Below are positions 47,101-57,939 of a stretch of 64,000 nucleotides of DNA, piece by piece. The notes below the pieces were generated by a model, which was not told the DNA's origin, did no database searches, and saw only the letters and a list, made by a program, of their open reading frames with translations. Position 1 is the stretch's first letter; each line of letters begins with the position of its first letter. Made by a program: the position numbers and the translations under genes. Source of the stretch: Rhyacophila brunnea (lineage: Eukaryota > Arthropoda > Insecta > Trichoptera > Rhyacophilidae); the NCBI GenBank assembly GCA_022495005.1, contig JAGYXB010001953.1:1-64000 (forward strand), read 5' to 3'.

Positions 47101-47590
47101 AGTATTTTTTTTATTTTTAATATTATGGAAACTGCGTATGAAAATATTTTTTTGCAAAAATACATAGCTTTGTATTATCTTATTTATCAATCTACCTACT
47201 CAATTAATATGTTGTATTTGTTTGAAATGAAATATTAATTTTGTTTCATAAAACTAATGTATGTCCAATATGTTTTCTCTAAAAATACAATAAAACATCC
47301 AATGTAACTAATGGTTTTTATTTTATTTAAAAAAAAATCCCTCTCTTAAAACTCGTCAGATTAAAAAAGGTTAAATATTAGAAAAGTATACATATTGTCA
47401 TGAAATTTTAATTTATATTCTTATTTAGTAGTTCTTTTAAATTGACAAGATGTTTTAACAAACAAACAGTTTAATAAGAAGAAGAGAATTATACAGAGAA
47501 TTTAAATAAACAGAAAAACGATAATAAAAATACAAGATCATTTACAAAAGGTGTAAAATTAAACGATATTAGTATAATATTAAATATAAA
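43050..47590. other. Long AT-rich desert with (TA)n microsatellite
   Basis: No gene or complete element was recognised. A perfect (TA)n run lies at about 44087-44118. Region 46140-47330 is extremely AT-rich with many AATAAA-like words, so polyadenylation signals cannot be judged. Frames of 60-95 codons here look like chance. Confidence 0.5.
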
Positions 47591-47639
47591 CCAATAAAAT
47601 AATAATTATAAACTAGATTTCCCCAAGTTTATAAAATGT

Positions 47640-47990
47640 TACATCATCTAGTATTCTAGAAACTTCAAGAGTAACTAAAGCAGCGACTTCATTACCTCTT
47701 GATTTCTCTTCTTCTTCACTATTGAATGTTGAATGGCACTAACGTGTTTTATCAGTCAAACAACGACGACCAATCTCAGTCACCGTCTTCAAAGCAGACA
47801 GCTCCAGGGTCCAAATTTCTCAAGGCCCAGGGGATAGATAACATAATTAGGCGGCACATTGTCGTGTTTTTTGACTTTGATAGACTCCAGAGATGAAAGA
47901 ACTGCTGAGCCTGAAGATTGGGGTGATTTTTTCAAGTGAGATGCCGCGAGTGGATCACAGTTGGATCTCACACCATACACTTTCCAATAC
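47640..47990 (-). pseudogene. Degenerate coding fragment of a retroelement-like protein
   Basis: On the minus strand a 63-codon frame includes 'SLESIKVKKHDNVPPNYVIY' and 'PLGLEKFGPWSC'. After a frameshift it continues with 'LKTVTEIGRRCLTDKTR' and 'GNEVAALVTLEVSRILDDVT'. The 'PLGLEKFGPW...EIGRR' pattern recalls the C-terminal tail found in some retroelement proteins, but I cannot name the family. The frameshift and stop make it non-functional. Confidence 0.4.
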
Positions 47991-48147
47991 TCTAATAATA
48001 CATAACGTTTCTATTTGAGTATTTTTGCGACCACCAGGGTTTCGTTTTTCTACATCTTCAATCAATCAATGGTGTCTAAAAACGCTACATTGAACGCCAC
48101 ACGCCAGATGCGTATTTTCAAAAAATGATAGATTTCAGATACATACC

Positions 48148-48520
48148 CATTAGGAAAAAATCATATTTAAAAAAAAATACAAACCTCGACGGGATTTGAA
48201 CCCCTATAACAATTGGTGTCGCGCCAATCTGTGCGTTAACCAATTATGCTACGGGACTCTTATCTAATTGTGACAATTTAAACTAGTAGGTCATACATGA
48301 AATGCTTATCAAATTGCACTATTATTGACTATCGGTTTTTGGGTATTAAATCAAGGAATATTAATTACCTTAATTTTTACTAACCGACGCCCGGCTCTCG
48401 CCAAATATTTTAGCTATAACGTAGGAGACTCGTCGTAAAGATTGGCGTGACACCAATGGTTGTACAGGTTTAAATCCCGTCGGGGTTCGTATTTTTTGTT
48501 CAAATATGATTTATTCTAGT
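48148..48520. mobile_element. Inverted-repeat element with tRNA-like arms
   Basis: The left arm (48151-48260) contains, on the minus strand, a tRNA-like sequence: 'agcataattggttaacgc' (D-arm/A-box-like), a five-base anticodon stem ATTGG/CCAAT with a seven-base loop, and 'ggttcaaatccc' (B box/T-arm). The right arm (48425-48520) carries the same sequence in plus orientation. Position 33 of the loop is not U, so no functional tRNA is expected. The segment between arms matches 1110-1275. Confidence 0.65.
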
Positions 48521-48556
48521 GAGTATATATCTGAGGTATTTTTATATTATGTATCT

Positions 48557-49256
48557 TCAATATATGGAATGTTTTTCTTCTTCAATGGCGCTACAGCTCA
48601 AGTCGAGCCCTGGCCTCCTCCACCGCCGTCCTCCACCGCCGTCCTCCACCGTCGTCCTCCAGCCGGAACGGTCCTCCGCACGTCTTTTCCAGTTCATGAT
48701 TTTTAGCAGCTGGTTGGCATCTTTTGTAATGTTGTCACCCCATCGTGTACGTGGCTTTCCCACTGGCCATTTACCCCCTGGGTTTCCTTCGGTATTCGTG
48801 ACTCAGGCATGCGCTGGACATGGCCTGCCCAGTTTAGCCTCTGAAGTTTTATTAAGGTGGAGAGTTTTGAATCTTGGTATAAGCGGTATAGATCCGTGTT
48901 GTACCTAATTATCCACTCACCACCATCATTCATGGGTCCGTATATCCGCCTCAGGATCTTTCTCTCAAAGCAGTCCACCATTTCAGCTGCTTTCATGTTT
49001 AGTGTCCTTGACTCGCACCTGTTTGCAACGACTGTGCGTATGCCGGTGTTATAGAGCCGGGTCTTAGTTTTTATGTGGACATTTCTGGATTTGAATATGG
49101 GCAGCAATGAGAAGTACGATTTATTTGCAGCTGTTATTCGGGCTTTTATTTCTTCCAGTTCCTCGTTCTCTTTTGTAATATTGGAACCCAGGTATGTAAA
49201 CCGGTTGACAACCTCAAATTGATGTTTTCCAAAACTGAAACTTTGGCCCAGCCAAC
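48557..49256 (-). pseudogene. LINE reverse transcriptase C-terminal fragment
   Basis: The minus strand from 49250 reads 'FEVVNRFTYLGSNITKENEE', then 'RLYNTGIRTVVA', 'CFERKILRRIYGPMNDGGEW', 'QRLNWAGHVQRMP' and, after a frameshift near 48760, 'GKPRTRWGDNITKD'. It ends with a 'GGRRWRRPGLDLSCSAIEEE' tail. These are classic motifs of the C-terminal third of insect LINE ORF2. The copy is 5' truncated and lies between blocks of the repeat at 48148-48424 and 49268-49320. Confidence 0.8.
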
Positions 49257-49382
49257 TCTACTCTATGGTATGTTACATTCTCAAAATCTTGTGAATGTGA
49301 ATAAAAGAAATAGTTTATTAAAAATGGTAGATTTGTTACAAAATCTCTAATATGCTGACGATGATTTTAATAGTTATAATTA

Positions 49383-50686
49383 CGAGGGTGGGTCAATAAG
49401 TCCTTAGAAAAGCCGACAGGTGGCGCGACTAGTACTGTAAGCGGTTTGTTTTCATGCAGCGGCACTACCGATTCAGTATGCTGCGAAGTTTCAATCAGAT
49501 TGGTCGGGTTGTTGTGTGTTTCTCGTACATTTAAAAAAAAAATTTGCTTGTGGAAAATGGAAAAATGGAAAATGGAGAAAATTGAGTTTAGAGCTGTTAT
49601 TAAACATTTTAATATAAAAGGGTTAACAGCAAAGGAAATAAAAAATGAGTTGGATTTAGTTCACGGCATATCTGCTCCTTCACTTGCAACTATTTATAAC
49701 TGGTTAAATGAATTTAAACGTGGTCGTACATCAACAAAGGATGAACCACGCTCAGGACGTCCTGTAGAGGTGACTACACCAGAAATGATCAATAAAATCC
49801 ACGATATGGTGTTAAGTGACCGAAGATTAAAGTTGAGTGAGATAATTGAGGTTACAGGGATCTCAAAAGGTAGCGTCATTTCTATTTTACATGACAAATT
49901 GGGCATGAAAAATATTTCTGCAAGATGGGTGCCGCATTTGCTCACAGTCGACAATAAACGCAATAGGGTGGTGGCCTCTAAAGCCCTGTTGTCGCTCATG
50001 CAACGCAATCCGGATGAATTTTTTCGTCGCTTTGTGACTGTAGATGAAACATGGATACACCACTATACTCCCGAGACGAAAGAACAGTCAAAGCAGTGGA
50101 TTGCGAAAGGCGAACCATGTCCAAAGAAGGCGAAAACCGTAAAATCAGCTGGTAAGGTTATGGCTACTGTATTTTGGGATGCACGTGAAATTATTTTCGT
50201 TGACTATTTGGAAAAAGGAAAAACAATAACAGGGGATTATTATGCATCTTTATTGGACCAGCTAAAAAACAAAATTGAAGAAAAACGGCCTCATTTAAAC
50301 AGGGAAAAAATCCTCTTTCATCAGGACAATGCCCGTGTTCACACATGTTTACGATCAATGGCTAAAATTGAAGAATTGAAGTTCGAATTGGTCGACCACC
50401 CACCGTATTCGCCAGATTTAGCCCCCAGTGACTTTTTCCTTTTCCCAAACTTAAAAAAATGGCTAAGTGGACAACGTTTTTTTTCAAATGAAGAAGTCAT
50501 CGATCGGACAAATGCTTATTTTGAGGACCTTCCGAAAACTTATTTTTCTGACGGTTTAAAAAAAATTGAGAAACGTCTAACCAAGTGTATTGAGCTCCAA
50601 GGAGATTATGTTGAGAAATAAAAAAAAAATACAAAAATAAAAACTGTTTTAATGCTTTTTTCTAAGGAATTATTGACCCACCCTCG
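49383..50686 (+). mobile_element. mariner transposon, structurally complete
   Basis: The 1304 bp element has 29 bp terminal inverted repeats (49383-49411 and 50658-50686, one mismatch at position 18; they begin CGAGGGTGGGTCAATAA). It is flanked by a TA duplication (49381-49382 and 50687-50688). The single transposase frame is open from end to end. The near-identical ends and intact frame suggest a recent insertion. By protein sequence it looks closest to the irritans-type mariners, though its ends differ from those of Himar1. Confidence 0.93.
49572..50621 (+). CDS. mariner transposase (D,D34D), intact frame
   Basis: The start chosen is the ATG of MEKIEFRA, which gives 349 residues, the usual mariner length; the frame is open upstream to 49446, and an ATG five codons earlier is an alternative. 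The N-terminal half has two helix-turn-helix regions ('LTAKEIKNELDLVHG' and 'LSEIIEVTGISKGSVISIL') that bind the terminal repeats, then the linker 'WVPHLLT' (normally WVPHEL). The catalytic core shows 'VTVDETWIHHYTPE' (first Asp), 'LFHQDNARVHT' (second Asp) and 'YSPDLAPSDFFLFPNLKKW' (third Asp). The second and third Asp are separated by 34 residues, so all three catalytic residues are present. It cuts and pastes DNA at TA sites. There is no stop or frameshift; whether it is active is inference. Confidence 0.93.
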   Translation: MEKIEFRAVIKHFNIKGLTAKEIKNELDLVHGISAPSLATIYNWLNEFKRGRTSTKDEPRSGRPVEVTTPEMINKIHDMVLSDRRLKLSEIIEVTGISKGSVISILHDKLGMKNISARWVPHLLTVDNKRNRVVASKALLSLMQRNPDEFFRRFVTVDETWIHHYTPETKEQSKQWIAKGEPCPKKAKTVKSAGKVMATVFWDAREIIFVDYLEKGKTITGDYYASLLDQLKNKIEEKRPHLNREKILFHQDNARVHTCLRSMAKIEELKFELVDHPPYSPDLAPSDFFLFPNLKKWLSGQRFFSNEEVIDRTNAYFEDLPKTYFSDGLKKIEKRLTKCIELQGDYVEK

Positions 50687-50689
50687 TAG

Positions 50690-51205
50690 TTATGGTGTTA
50701 CACTGAATTAAATATCAAATTTTAATAATACAGCGCTAATTGAATATCGAAAAAATTAAACGGTATTTTTTTTTTTGATCGTGAGAATCACAATTATTTA
50801 TGAAACTGTTTTACTTATTAACAACCCAATCCCGTATTTTAAAATATTAATGTTTTTCACGGTACCCACACGAGATAAGGCTTTACGGGTTTAATTTCAA
50901 TACATATAAGGCATTGCATGCGTAGCATATCAAATGCGTAATGAATAACGACAAAACAGAAGGCCTGTAAAGTGTATGTAATTTTGGAAGTCAAAAATGT
51001 GAAATATCATTCAGTCAACGGACAAATTTAAATTGTATACGAGGCAAAGGCTTTAACACGTGTATTTATCTTATGTATTAAACTAAATGCTTTTCGAATG
51101 AACTTTATAATTAGATCTAGCAAAATGCTTGGTTTTGTTATGAGGGTTTCAAAATCATTCGAAAACGTCCGAGTGCTACGTATATAATACGTATCATTTG
51201 TGTTG
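50690..51205. other. Stretch with no recognised gene
   Basis: AT-rich DNA downstream of the mariner with no supported feature. Confidence 0.45.
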
Positions 51206-51209
51206 AGTA

Positions 51210-51822
51210 TTCTTGAATATGCCAGCATTATTTAGAGTCCATCCACACAATTAAATTGGATCGAGTCCACAATAGATTTCTCTGCTTAAGAACATACGGG
51301 TTCTTTCCTTATTTACAATGATAATAAAATGAATTTCCTGACTCGTTTCCTTCTGGGTATGCTATCAATGCAATCCCTAACCACCCGAAGAGTGATTTCT
51401 TTTTACTTCTTCGTGGGTTCCTTTACAATCCGTATATAATGGCAAATATTAATTTTCTTGTACCCACCAATATCATTCGTAACTCTACGGTCTTCATGAT
51501 ACCTCGTCGCAGGACAGATGTTATGTTTCATGATGCTGTGTATCGTATGATTAACTTATTTGATGGTACCATAAAGGTTTATTTATTTTTTATTAACTAT
51601 ATAATGTTTGTGGACGTGTTAAATTGGTTAAATTTATAATTATATATATTATCATGTAATATTTACATAAACACATGCTGTCTTTTCTACTTTCTTGTTA
51701 TATTAGTTGTTATTTGTAATTCAGATATTTTTATAATTTTGTATTTATTATATATTATGGCACATTGGCCAATCGCTGTAATGCCGTAATACTCTTTTTC
51801 TAAATAAATAAATAAATAAATA
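51210..51822 (+). pseudogene. Jockey-like LINE 3' end (RT C-terminus, UTR and TAAA tail)
   Basis: Decayed coding sequence (51300-51580) includes 'NFLTRFLLGMLSMQSLTTRR' and 'INFLVPTNIIRNSTVFMIPR', ending 'DAVYRMINLFDGTI'. This resembles the closing region of jockey/CR1-type reverse transcriptases (..F.vP....R...F..p..rt......spi.R.....). It is followed by a 3' UTR of about 240 bases also found at 26826-27062, and a (TAAA)n tail at about 51801-51822. It is 5' truncated. Confidence 0.65.
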
Positions 51823-52136
51823 TGGAAAATAATCACATTGTAAAAATCATAATTAAGGAGTGTACAAATACTAGATATTGTCGTAGAAAAAGCTGTACGG
51901 AATTTATAAAGTATAGTCAAATGGGAATACATTTTGAAAATCAGTGCAAATCTTTGCCTATAGAAGATTTTACTTCTATAATAGTAGCATTTACAAATAG
52001 ACGAACCTGAAGATACATAACATAAAAAAATAAGTATATGTCGATTCTGCGTAACCTTTCCTTTATGATGTTAATAAATTGTATCCGTTCGGGTGATGAC
52101 ACCTTGGGTTACGTAACAAATTTTAAAAAAAATACA

Positions 52137-52486
52137 TTGAGACGATACTTCAGTGAAACGGCAAATAATTTTCAACCATAGGCGCGACGAAATTTTGGAC
52201 TCGCTGGAAATCGGAGAGTGAACGTCGAGGTGTGAATACGTCAATTTGTTTCGTGATGGCGACGGGGGTATTAATTCTTAAATCGTGTAAAGATGACTAA
52301 AAACGTTACTCATTTACTTGAAAAAGAAAACATGTCAATGAATATATTATTATTGTTACTAATAGAACAATAAACAGAACATTAAATGACGCATGTTGGA
52401 TTTATATGACAAATTATATTTCGTTCGGCAGGCGTCGCGTAGTCACGATCGTTTTAGACCGTGCCCCAGCTGAGGTATAGCCTTAA
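52137..52486 (+). mobile_element. TTAA-associated MITE, family 2 (copy 2)
   Basis: The ends GACGATACTTCAG and (inverted) GGCTATACCTCAG are imperfect inverted repeats. TTAA borders the right end (52483), and TTGA the left (52137). The body matches 29499-29869 and the inverted copy at 59713-60214. No coding frame. Confidence 0.7.
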
Positions 52487-52799
52487 GTAATAGTAAAATG
52501 CCTAGAATGGTAACATAAAAAATTCAAACTGAATTGAAACATTAGCCTTAATTATCATTATGGTATTTGCTATAAAATGATCAAAACCCAATTATAATCA
52601 TACACACTTTTCTATACATTCTTCCTGCCTACAAGTCATAATACTATCCTGGTTCACCCTTTACTGTCATATCTCTTTCTCATAATTAAGTACCAGGTAT
52701 ATATCTTTATGTCGCATTTACTATTAGATTTATCTTTTTTGTTCGTAATGGAACGCAACACTCTGTTGGCAATGTGTATTTATAATTTATGACAGGTAA

Positions 52800-53050
52800 A
52801 TGAAGCCACTAAGAGACGTTTTATGTGGCTGGGACATGTGTTCCCGATGAAGCCAAAGAGTGCGACACTTCGTACCCTAGTGGCACAGCCTCAAGGGTTC
52901 CGTCGTCGTGGCCGGACCTCCCTCACTCTGCAGCGGTGCTACAAAAGCGATCTACGCGCTGCATGGCGGGAGGCGCAAGAGTTGGCGATGGATCGAGGAA
53001 AGTGGCGCGAACTTGGGCTTGCCCTATGCCCCAACGCTGGGTCGTGACAG
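52800..53050 (+). pseudogene. LINE reverse transcriptase C-terminal fragment
   Basis: A 74-codon frame reads 'MWLGHVFPMKPKSA', 'GRTSLTLQRCYKSDLRAAWR' and 'AMDRGKWRELGLA', the typical LGHVxRM...GRP...DL...DRxKWRxL end of an insect LINE ORF2. It ends in a natural stop followed by AAGAAGAAGAAAA. The GC content is far above that of its surroundings, which suggests a relatively young fragment. It is related to 3600-3840. Confidence 0.75.
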
Positions 53051-53319
53051 GGTGATAGAAAAGAAGAAGAAAATAAGTCTGACGGATATAATATATCAAT
53101 TATACCTATAAATTTATTGGATAAAGCTATCAATTTTTAAATTAATTATATGTAATATTGATGATTCTAGGAATAGCCAAATTAATGAAAATTAGGAAGT
53201 TAACATGCACTGAAACATTTGTAGTTTAATGGGCTTGGTGACCTAAGTCCTACAGTAATGGAACTATTAACTATTATACACATACTCCCTTAGATCTCTA
53301 AATCAACAACTACCTCTTA

Positions 53320-53660
53320 GGCCCGTTTCAGACGGGACAACGGTGTCGCGCTCGATATAATAAAGGAGGCCATTGTATTCCAATAAAGGGGCATTTGTAT
53401 TATGTTTATGAACAGCTTAGAGATAATGAGTCAACGCGTGTCCGGTACACTTTTCCGTCGGCCGCTACATTCTCAAACCGCCGATACACTTGTTTTTTTT
53501 ACCGCAGCCAGTTTTATATTCTAGTTTATAACGCGCAATTATACGTTGACTCATTACCTCTGGAGCGTTCATAAACATAATACAAAGGCCCCTTTGTTCG
53601 AATACAAAGGCCTCCTATATTATATCGAGCGCAACACCGGTGTCCCGTCTGAAACGGGGG
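53320..53660. mobile_element. Palindromic MITE, TTA-flanked (PIF/Harbinger-like)
   Basis: The left arm GGCCCGTTTCAGACGGGACA and the right arm are inverted repeats over about 150 bases each ('ctcgatataat', 'aggaggcc', 'tgtattatgtttatgaac', 'taatgagtcaacg'). TTA flanks both sides (53317-53319 and 53661-53663), as in PIF/Harbinger insertions. The last two bases of the ends do not pair. No coding frame. Confidence 0.75.
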
Positions 53661-54133
53661 TTAGACTTAGAGGCAGGTAGTGACAAAAATATGACATAGT
53701 TAGAGCGACGCTTATCGAGCGAAAAAACGATAATTCAATTTATTATATTTAGAAGAACTGTTGGTTGAACACTTTATGTTTAAGGCACCATGGAAGGTAA
53801 TCTATCGTAAAGTTTCGTATATTATATCTCTATTTTATCTTATATCTATCGTATATTCACAATGATCGAGAAAATCTGTCTTGTTCTCTTTCCTCTTTCA
53901 AATTAAGTTGCTCCAAAATCCACGACTAATTGTATCAGGACGACTGCTTATTTTAATTGTATTTTTCTTTTCTTGTATTGCCTGTCTTATCTATGTATAT
54001 ACTTTTCCTGTTTTTTCTCTCTATTTTTATTTGACAATTTTCAATAACTCTCCACTTATATTCTTTACTGTACATACTGTCATAGCTGTACATAATATTT
54101 TATCTAATGTTTGAGGCTTTCACGGCTGTTTTT

Positions 54134-54479
54134 TATCGTAGTATATTCTGGGGTTTTCAAATTTTGAAATCCACAGAAACCCTGAAAATATCAATAGGGA
54201 TGATGGATTACGGTTAAAAACGTCATGGCTTCCGGCACTATCAGCAAAATCTAATATTCGAGCCAGTATATCCGGTCGTAATGATCGACAGATTACTCTG
54301 AGCAACGTTTGCTCTTAGATAATCGGATTCAATTTGACATTCTTAGAGCAACGTTTACATTCACATACATACACTACATTTCATCATAAAACATATCTCT
54401 TGATAATGGCCTCTGCAACGAGCCCGAAACGTCGAGTAAAGAAGGAGACACGGTGAAAACCCAAGAATATACTACGATA
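54134..54479 (+). mobile_element. Penelope-like unit bounded by 26 bp inverted repeats
   Basis: Positions 54134-54159 and 54454-54479 are inverted copies with one mismatch (TATCGTAGTATATTC start). Inside, near 54397-54440, is 'cttgataatggcctctgcaa' followed by 'cgagcccgaaacgtcgagta', which resembles a degraded hammerhead core (TTGATAA, a GGC/GCC stem, CGAAACG), as carried by Penelope-like elements. A related fragment in opposite orientation is at 30440-30560. No reverse transcriptase was found nearby. Confidence 0.5.
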
Positions 54480-54489
54480 ATGTTTTATC

Positions 54490-55750
54490 TAATTTAATTT
54501 GATTTATTATGCTTTTTGTGTCCGCCTGTTATTGGTACAATCACGTATATTTTTTTCTATATTATATTAAATTTATCCTCTCTAATTTGGTAATGTTGGT
54601 GTCGGATCGTGATAGTGTTGTTTTGGTGTTAATATTTATGTGAAACTATATAATACGATCTGATCAACTTCAACATATGAATTATAGTAAAATAACTAAG
54701 CGTGTAATGCGGGTTTATTTAAAATTAAAAAATGTTGACTATTTCTAATTTACGGTGGTATTTTTTCGCACACGGGTTACTGTACCCCTTGCGGCGGCTC
54801 TGATCGTCATCTCAGTTTGTTATAATTTTTACATATTATGTAAATCTTCTTATATGATACTTTTTATAAACTCATATATTTTAAATAAATAAATATTAAA
54901 ATAAACGTACAAATAATAATAATGCTGAAGACCTGTAAATAATTATCTAAGATGGATTTATAGCTTCACCTCTCCACTTGAACTTCGGCTACATCAAGCA
55001 ATTCCTGTCCCATTCAGCCAACAGAATCTATTCACGGAAATACCAATAAGCTACGTTAGCTGTTTGTCAATCCTGTCTGTCAAAGTCTTCAAACCATAAT
55101 TTAGTGCTAGAATGGTAAAACTCAATATTTCTCACGACTCCTAGTACTTACTGGAAATTCGAACGTTGGCGGCTCTCGAGTTTTACCACTATTATTGGGC
55201 TTCACGGCCTGTTGTGGTGTTTAATAAAGAAACAAATAATATGTTGATTTCTGAACGTAGGCAAAAATTAATAAGTTGAACATTTTAGGGCGCCATATTT
55301 AGTTATTGAACGTTGAGTAAAAATTATAATAATATGACAATGGCACTATGACAAAATCGCCCAGACATTGCCGCCAAACGAAATGCGCCCAGACAAAACC
55401 GCCCGCAAAAAATAAAAAAATATAATATAAAACGAGACGTGCTTTTTTGGTTTTTCAAATTTCGTTAATTCGTTAATTAATTACGTGATTCAGCGTAATT
55501 TGAGATTTAATCCGTTGCAGCTGTTAGTATAGTAATAACTTAAAATCATCAGTATAGTACCTATTAATGAAATAATCACAATAAACACACAGGGTTTGAT
55601 AACAATTGCATAGATATATTATGACTTTATTGGGAGTCCTAAACGTGAAAGACCAGCTCTCTAAAAATATATTACTGTTTTCAAAGAGTTTCGGAGAGTT
55701 CTTTGGCCACATAGCTCAATATTAAAACAATTACAAGATAAAAAGAACTT
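54490..55750. other. Stretch with no recognised gene
   Basis: Non-coding. Segment 55150-55245 ('ggctctcgagttttaccact', 'cacggcctgttgtggtgttt') resembles 41930-42020 and may be a small LINE 3' tail. The minus frame at 55524-55712 has no domain. Confidence 0.45.
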
Positions 55751-55757
55751 TTCATAT

Positions 55758-56175
55758 ACAACGTTTCTTAATTTTCTGTTGAATCATATAAACTTGACTT
55801 GATTAGCTTAAACAATCAAAAAAAATGTACTTGATAGAAATAATACTGAAATGTGATTTTGATATTTCATATTGATTTCCATAGTAACGCACGTATATAT
55901 AATTAATTTAGTTGCTAGACCCCAGACCCCCTAGCAACCAATAATAGTGGATTGGATTACGGATTTTTTCCGAAATAACTTTTCATACAAAACAGGATTA
56001 ACTGAAAATGAGATCAATTCTACTTAAAGATGGCTAAAAGTATTAAAAAATCATCGAAAGGCATCGCGTTCTGATATATTTTAAAAGTTTCAAATGTCTA
56101 GCTAGTCGGGAAGTTAGTTAAAAATTGATTGCAAGATTTGTACTGGATAAACAACCACTGGACAAATAAGAATAC
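55758..56175. mobile_element. TA-flanked MITE, family 1 (copy 3, inverted)
   Basis: It reads as the reverse complement of 7156-7583: it starts ACAACGTTTCTTAATTTTCT and runs through 'ctagcaaccaataatagtgg' to 'tggacaaataagaatac'. The far end lacks the terminal CAACG block, so it is truncated or diverged there. Confidence 0.7.
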
Positions 56176-56179
56176 TCTA

Positions 56180-56930
56180 CAGCGGGAAACCAGATTCAAA
56201 TAGTGGATCGTAGTATTCAGAGACCCGATTTAGTGTTCTGAAATAATCCACAATAGTTTCGATATTTAGTTGCGATGAAGAGTGATGACGTTTACTGAAA
56301 TTACTTTCATTAAAAAATAAAAATAAAGTTTCGCGATGTTAACGCCAAGTGTTAACTCCACTTACTATAATGATAACGTATTTAGTTACATTTTATGCCA
56401 ATTAAAATACATGGACACGTTGGACGTGTTAAAATTATACAATAATTCGATTTTTATGGGCCACTTGACGACTTTTCTGGGAATAAACTTATTATTATCT
56501 TATAGCCGAGAGCATTTTTATCCTTTAAAATGCCAATAAAAAAGATTTCCAGATATGATTATAATTACAGGTATATCAAGTTTTTTTTTTTACATAATTA
56601 GCTATATAATACGGCGATGTTCTTTAATGCATATTATGCAATCGATTCGTCAGGGGATTTCAAAGAGGGCATCAAAACGGTTCAAACTACTTATACAATA
56701 ATTATTAACTTATACTTATTGTTGGTACTAGCCAAAGTAACAAGATAAAACTTCTCAAAAATAACTCGCTTACAACACTTTGCGGTGGAGTGGTGAGGTG
56801 AGGTGTGGGTAGAGGATCACGTACCCACATCCAACCGTTATCGATCTCGAGTAGCCGTTAGAGTTTTCAGTCGAGTGCGATACCTTCACGTCATACGTGT
56901 CTGAAGACACTGACAGGATATTCAAAGAAA
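56180..56930. other. Stretch with no recognised gene
   Basis: Small frames at 56336-56539 and 56770-57018 have no domain. No supported feature. Confidence 0.45.
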
Positions 56931-56934
56931 TTAA

Positions 56935-57135
56935 ACGTCTGCATAGAGGTGAAGAACTCGTGACCGATAAGAGTGGAAGGAACATGGGTAGGCCTTCATC
57001 CAGCAGTGAATATACCACTGTAGATTATGACACCTATTGTATTGTTTAATTTGTATTTTTTTGTGTAATATTGTTTTTTTTTCTCTAGTTGATTTACTTG
57101 TACTTTTTATTCTAAATGTCATGTTGTGAATGTCT
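56935..57135 (+). repeat. Decayed RTE-like LINE 3' end
   Basis: 'aggccttcatccagcagtg' with upstream 'gaccgataagagtggaagga' matches the RTE-like tail at 19185-19235 (gaccgagagaagtggaagca). Downstream, 'ctctagttgatttacttgta' to 'gaatgtcttgaat' is shared with 32310-32385. Confidence 0.5.
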
Positions 57136-57189
57136 TGAATTAATAATTTGTTATGTGCTCAACGTGTCTTGTTTAAATAAACAAAAAAA

Positions 57190-57935
57190 AAATCATAAAT
57201 TAGGTATTTTCGTCTTATTGAAGGTGCATTTGCTTAATTACACAGAGCTTGTTAACAAAAAGCTCCTGCAAAACTTTTATTATAGTTTAAAATGCAGCTT
57301 ATATTTTATTTATCATGTAGGTATTAGTCGCTGATTTTATACATAATGCAATACATATTAACACGCAAATCACGTTAATCTAATTAAGTTTTTTGAATGC
57401 TTGTTGTAATTCATAATAGAAGGTACTAATTGAAATTCAAGGTAGTGTCCAGAAAATATCTTGCTCATGCGCGAGTTCGCATTTTAATACCATTGCACTT
57501 GTTCCGGTGCATTTTTGTACGCATTGGCACGCATGCGTACTGCAGTAATAAAAAAGTTAATTACAAAAAGTGTATGTATCAAAATACTTGTTACTTAAAT
57601 ACTAAGGAACTTTTTGAAATGAAACACGTGCGGTATACTACAATTTCCGGAAGCATGAGCCTCTGATTTTTGACGAAGAACCGTCATAATCAATTGCTTG
57701 ACAATTAATGAAATAACAATAATTAAAGATATGGGGAAGAGATTGATTCATAGACCTTCCGATTAATAAGTGCGCACGCTTCCGCTTGTGCCATTCCGGC
57801 CATCGGGTGAGTGATATTTTATCAATATATATAATTATATAACCATATTAATTTGTGCTAATTTTAATAGATGTAAACGTTTGATGAAACGTATGAAATG
57901 GAAAGATTTTTTTTTAATTAAATACTATTTATGAT
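57190..57935. other. Stretch with no recognised gene
   Basis: Frame 57430-57666 shows no recognisable domain or splice context. No supported feature. Confidence 0.45.
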
Positions 57936-57939
57936 AATG

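Noticed and set aside
48160..48260. Functional tRNA gene on the minus strand
   Set aside because: The anticodon loop lacks the invariant U33, the acceptor stem is not convincing, and the same sequence is repeated in an inverted arm, so it is tRNA-derived repeat DNA.
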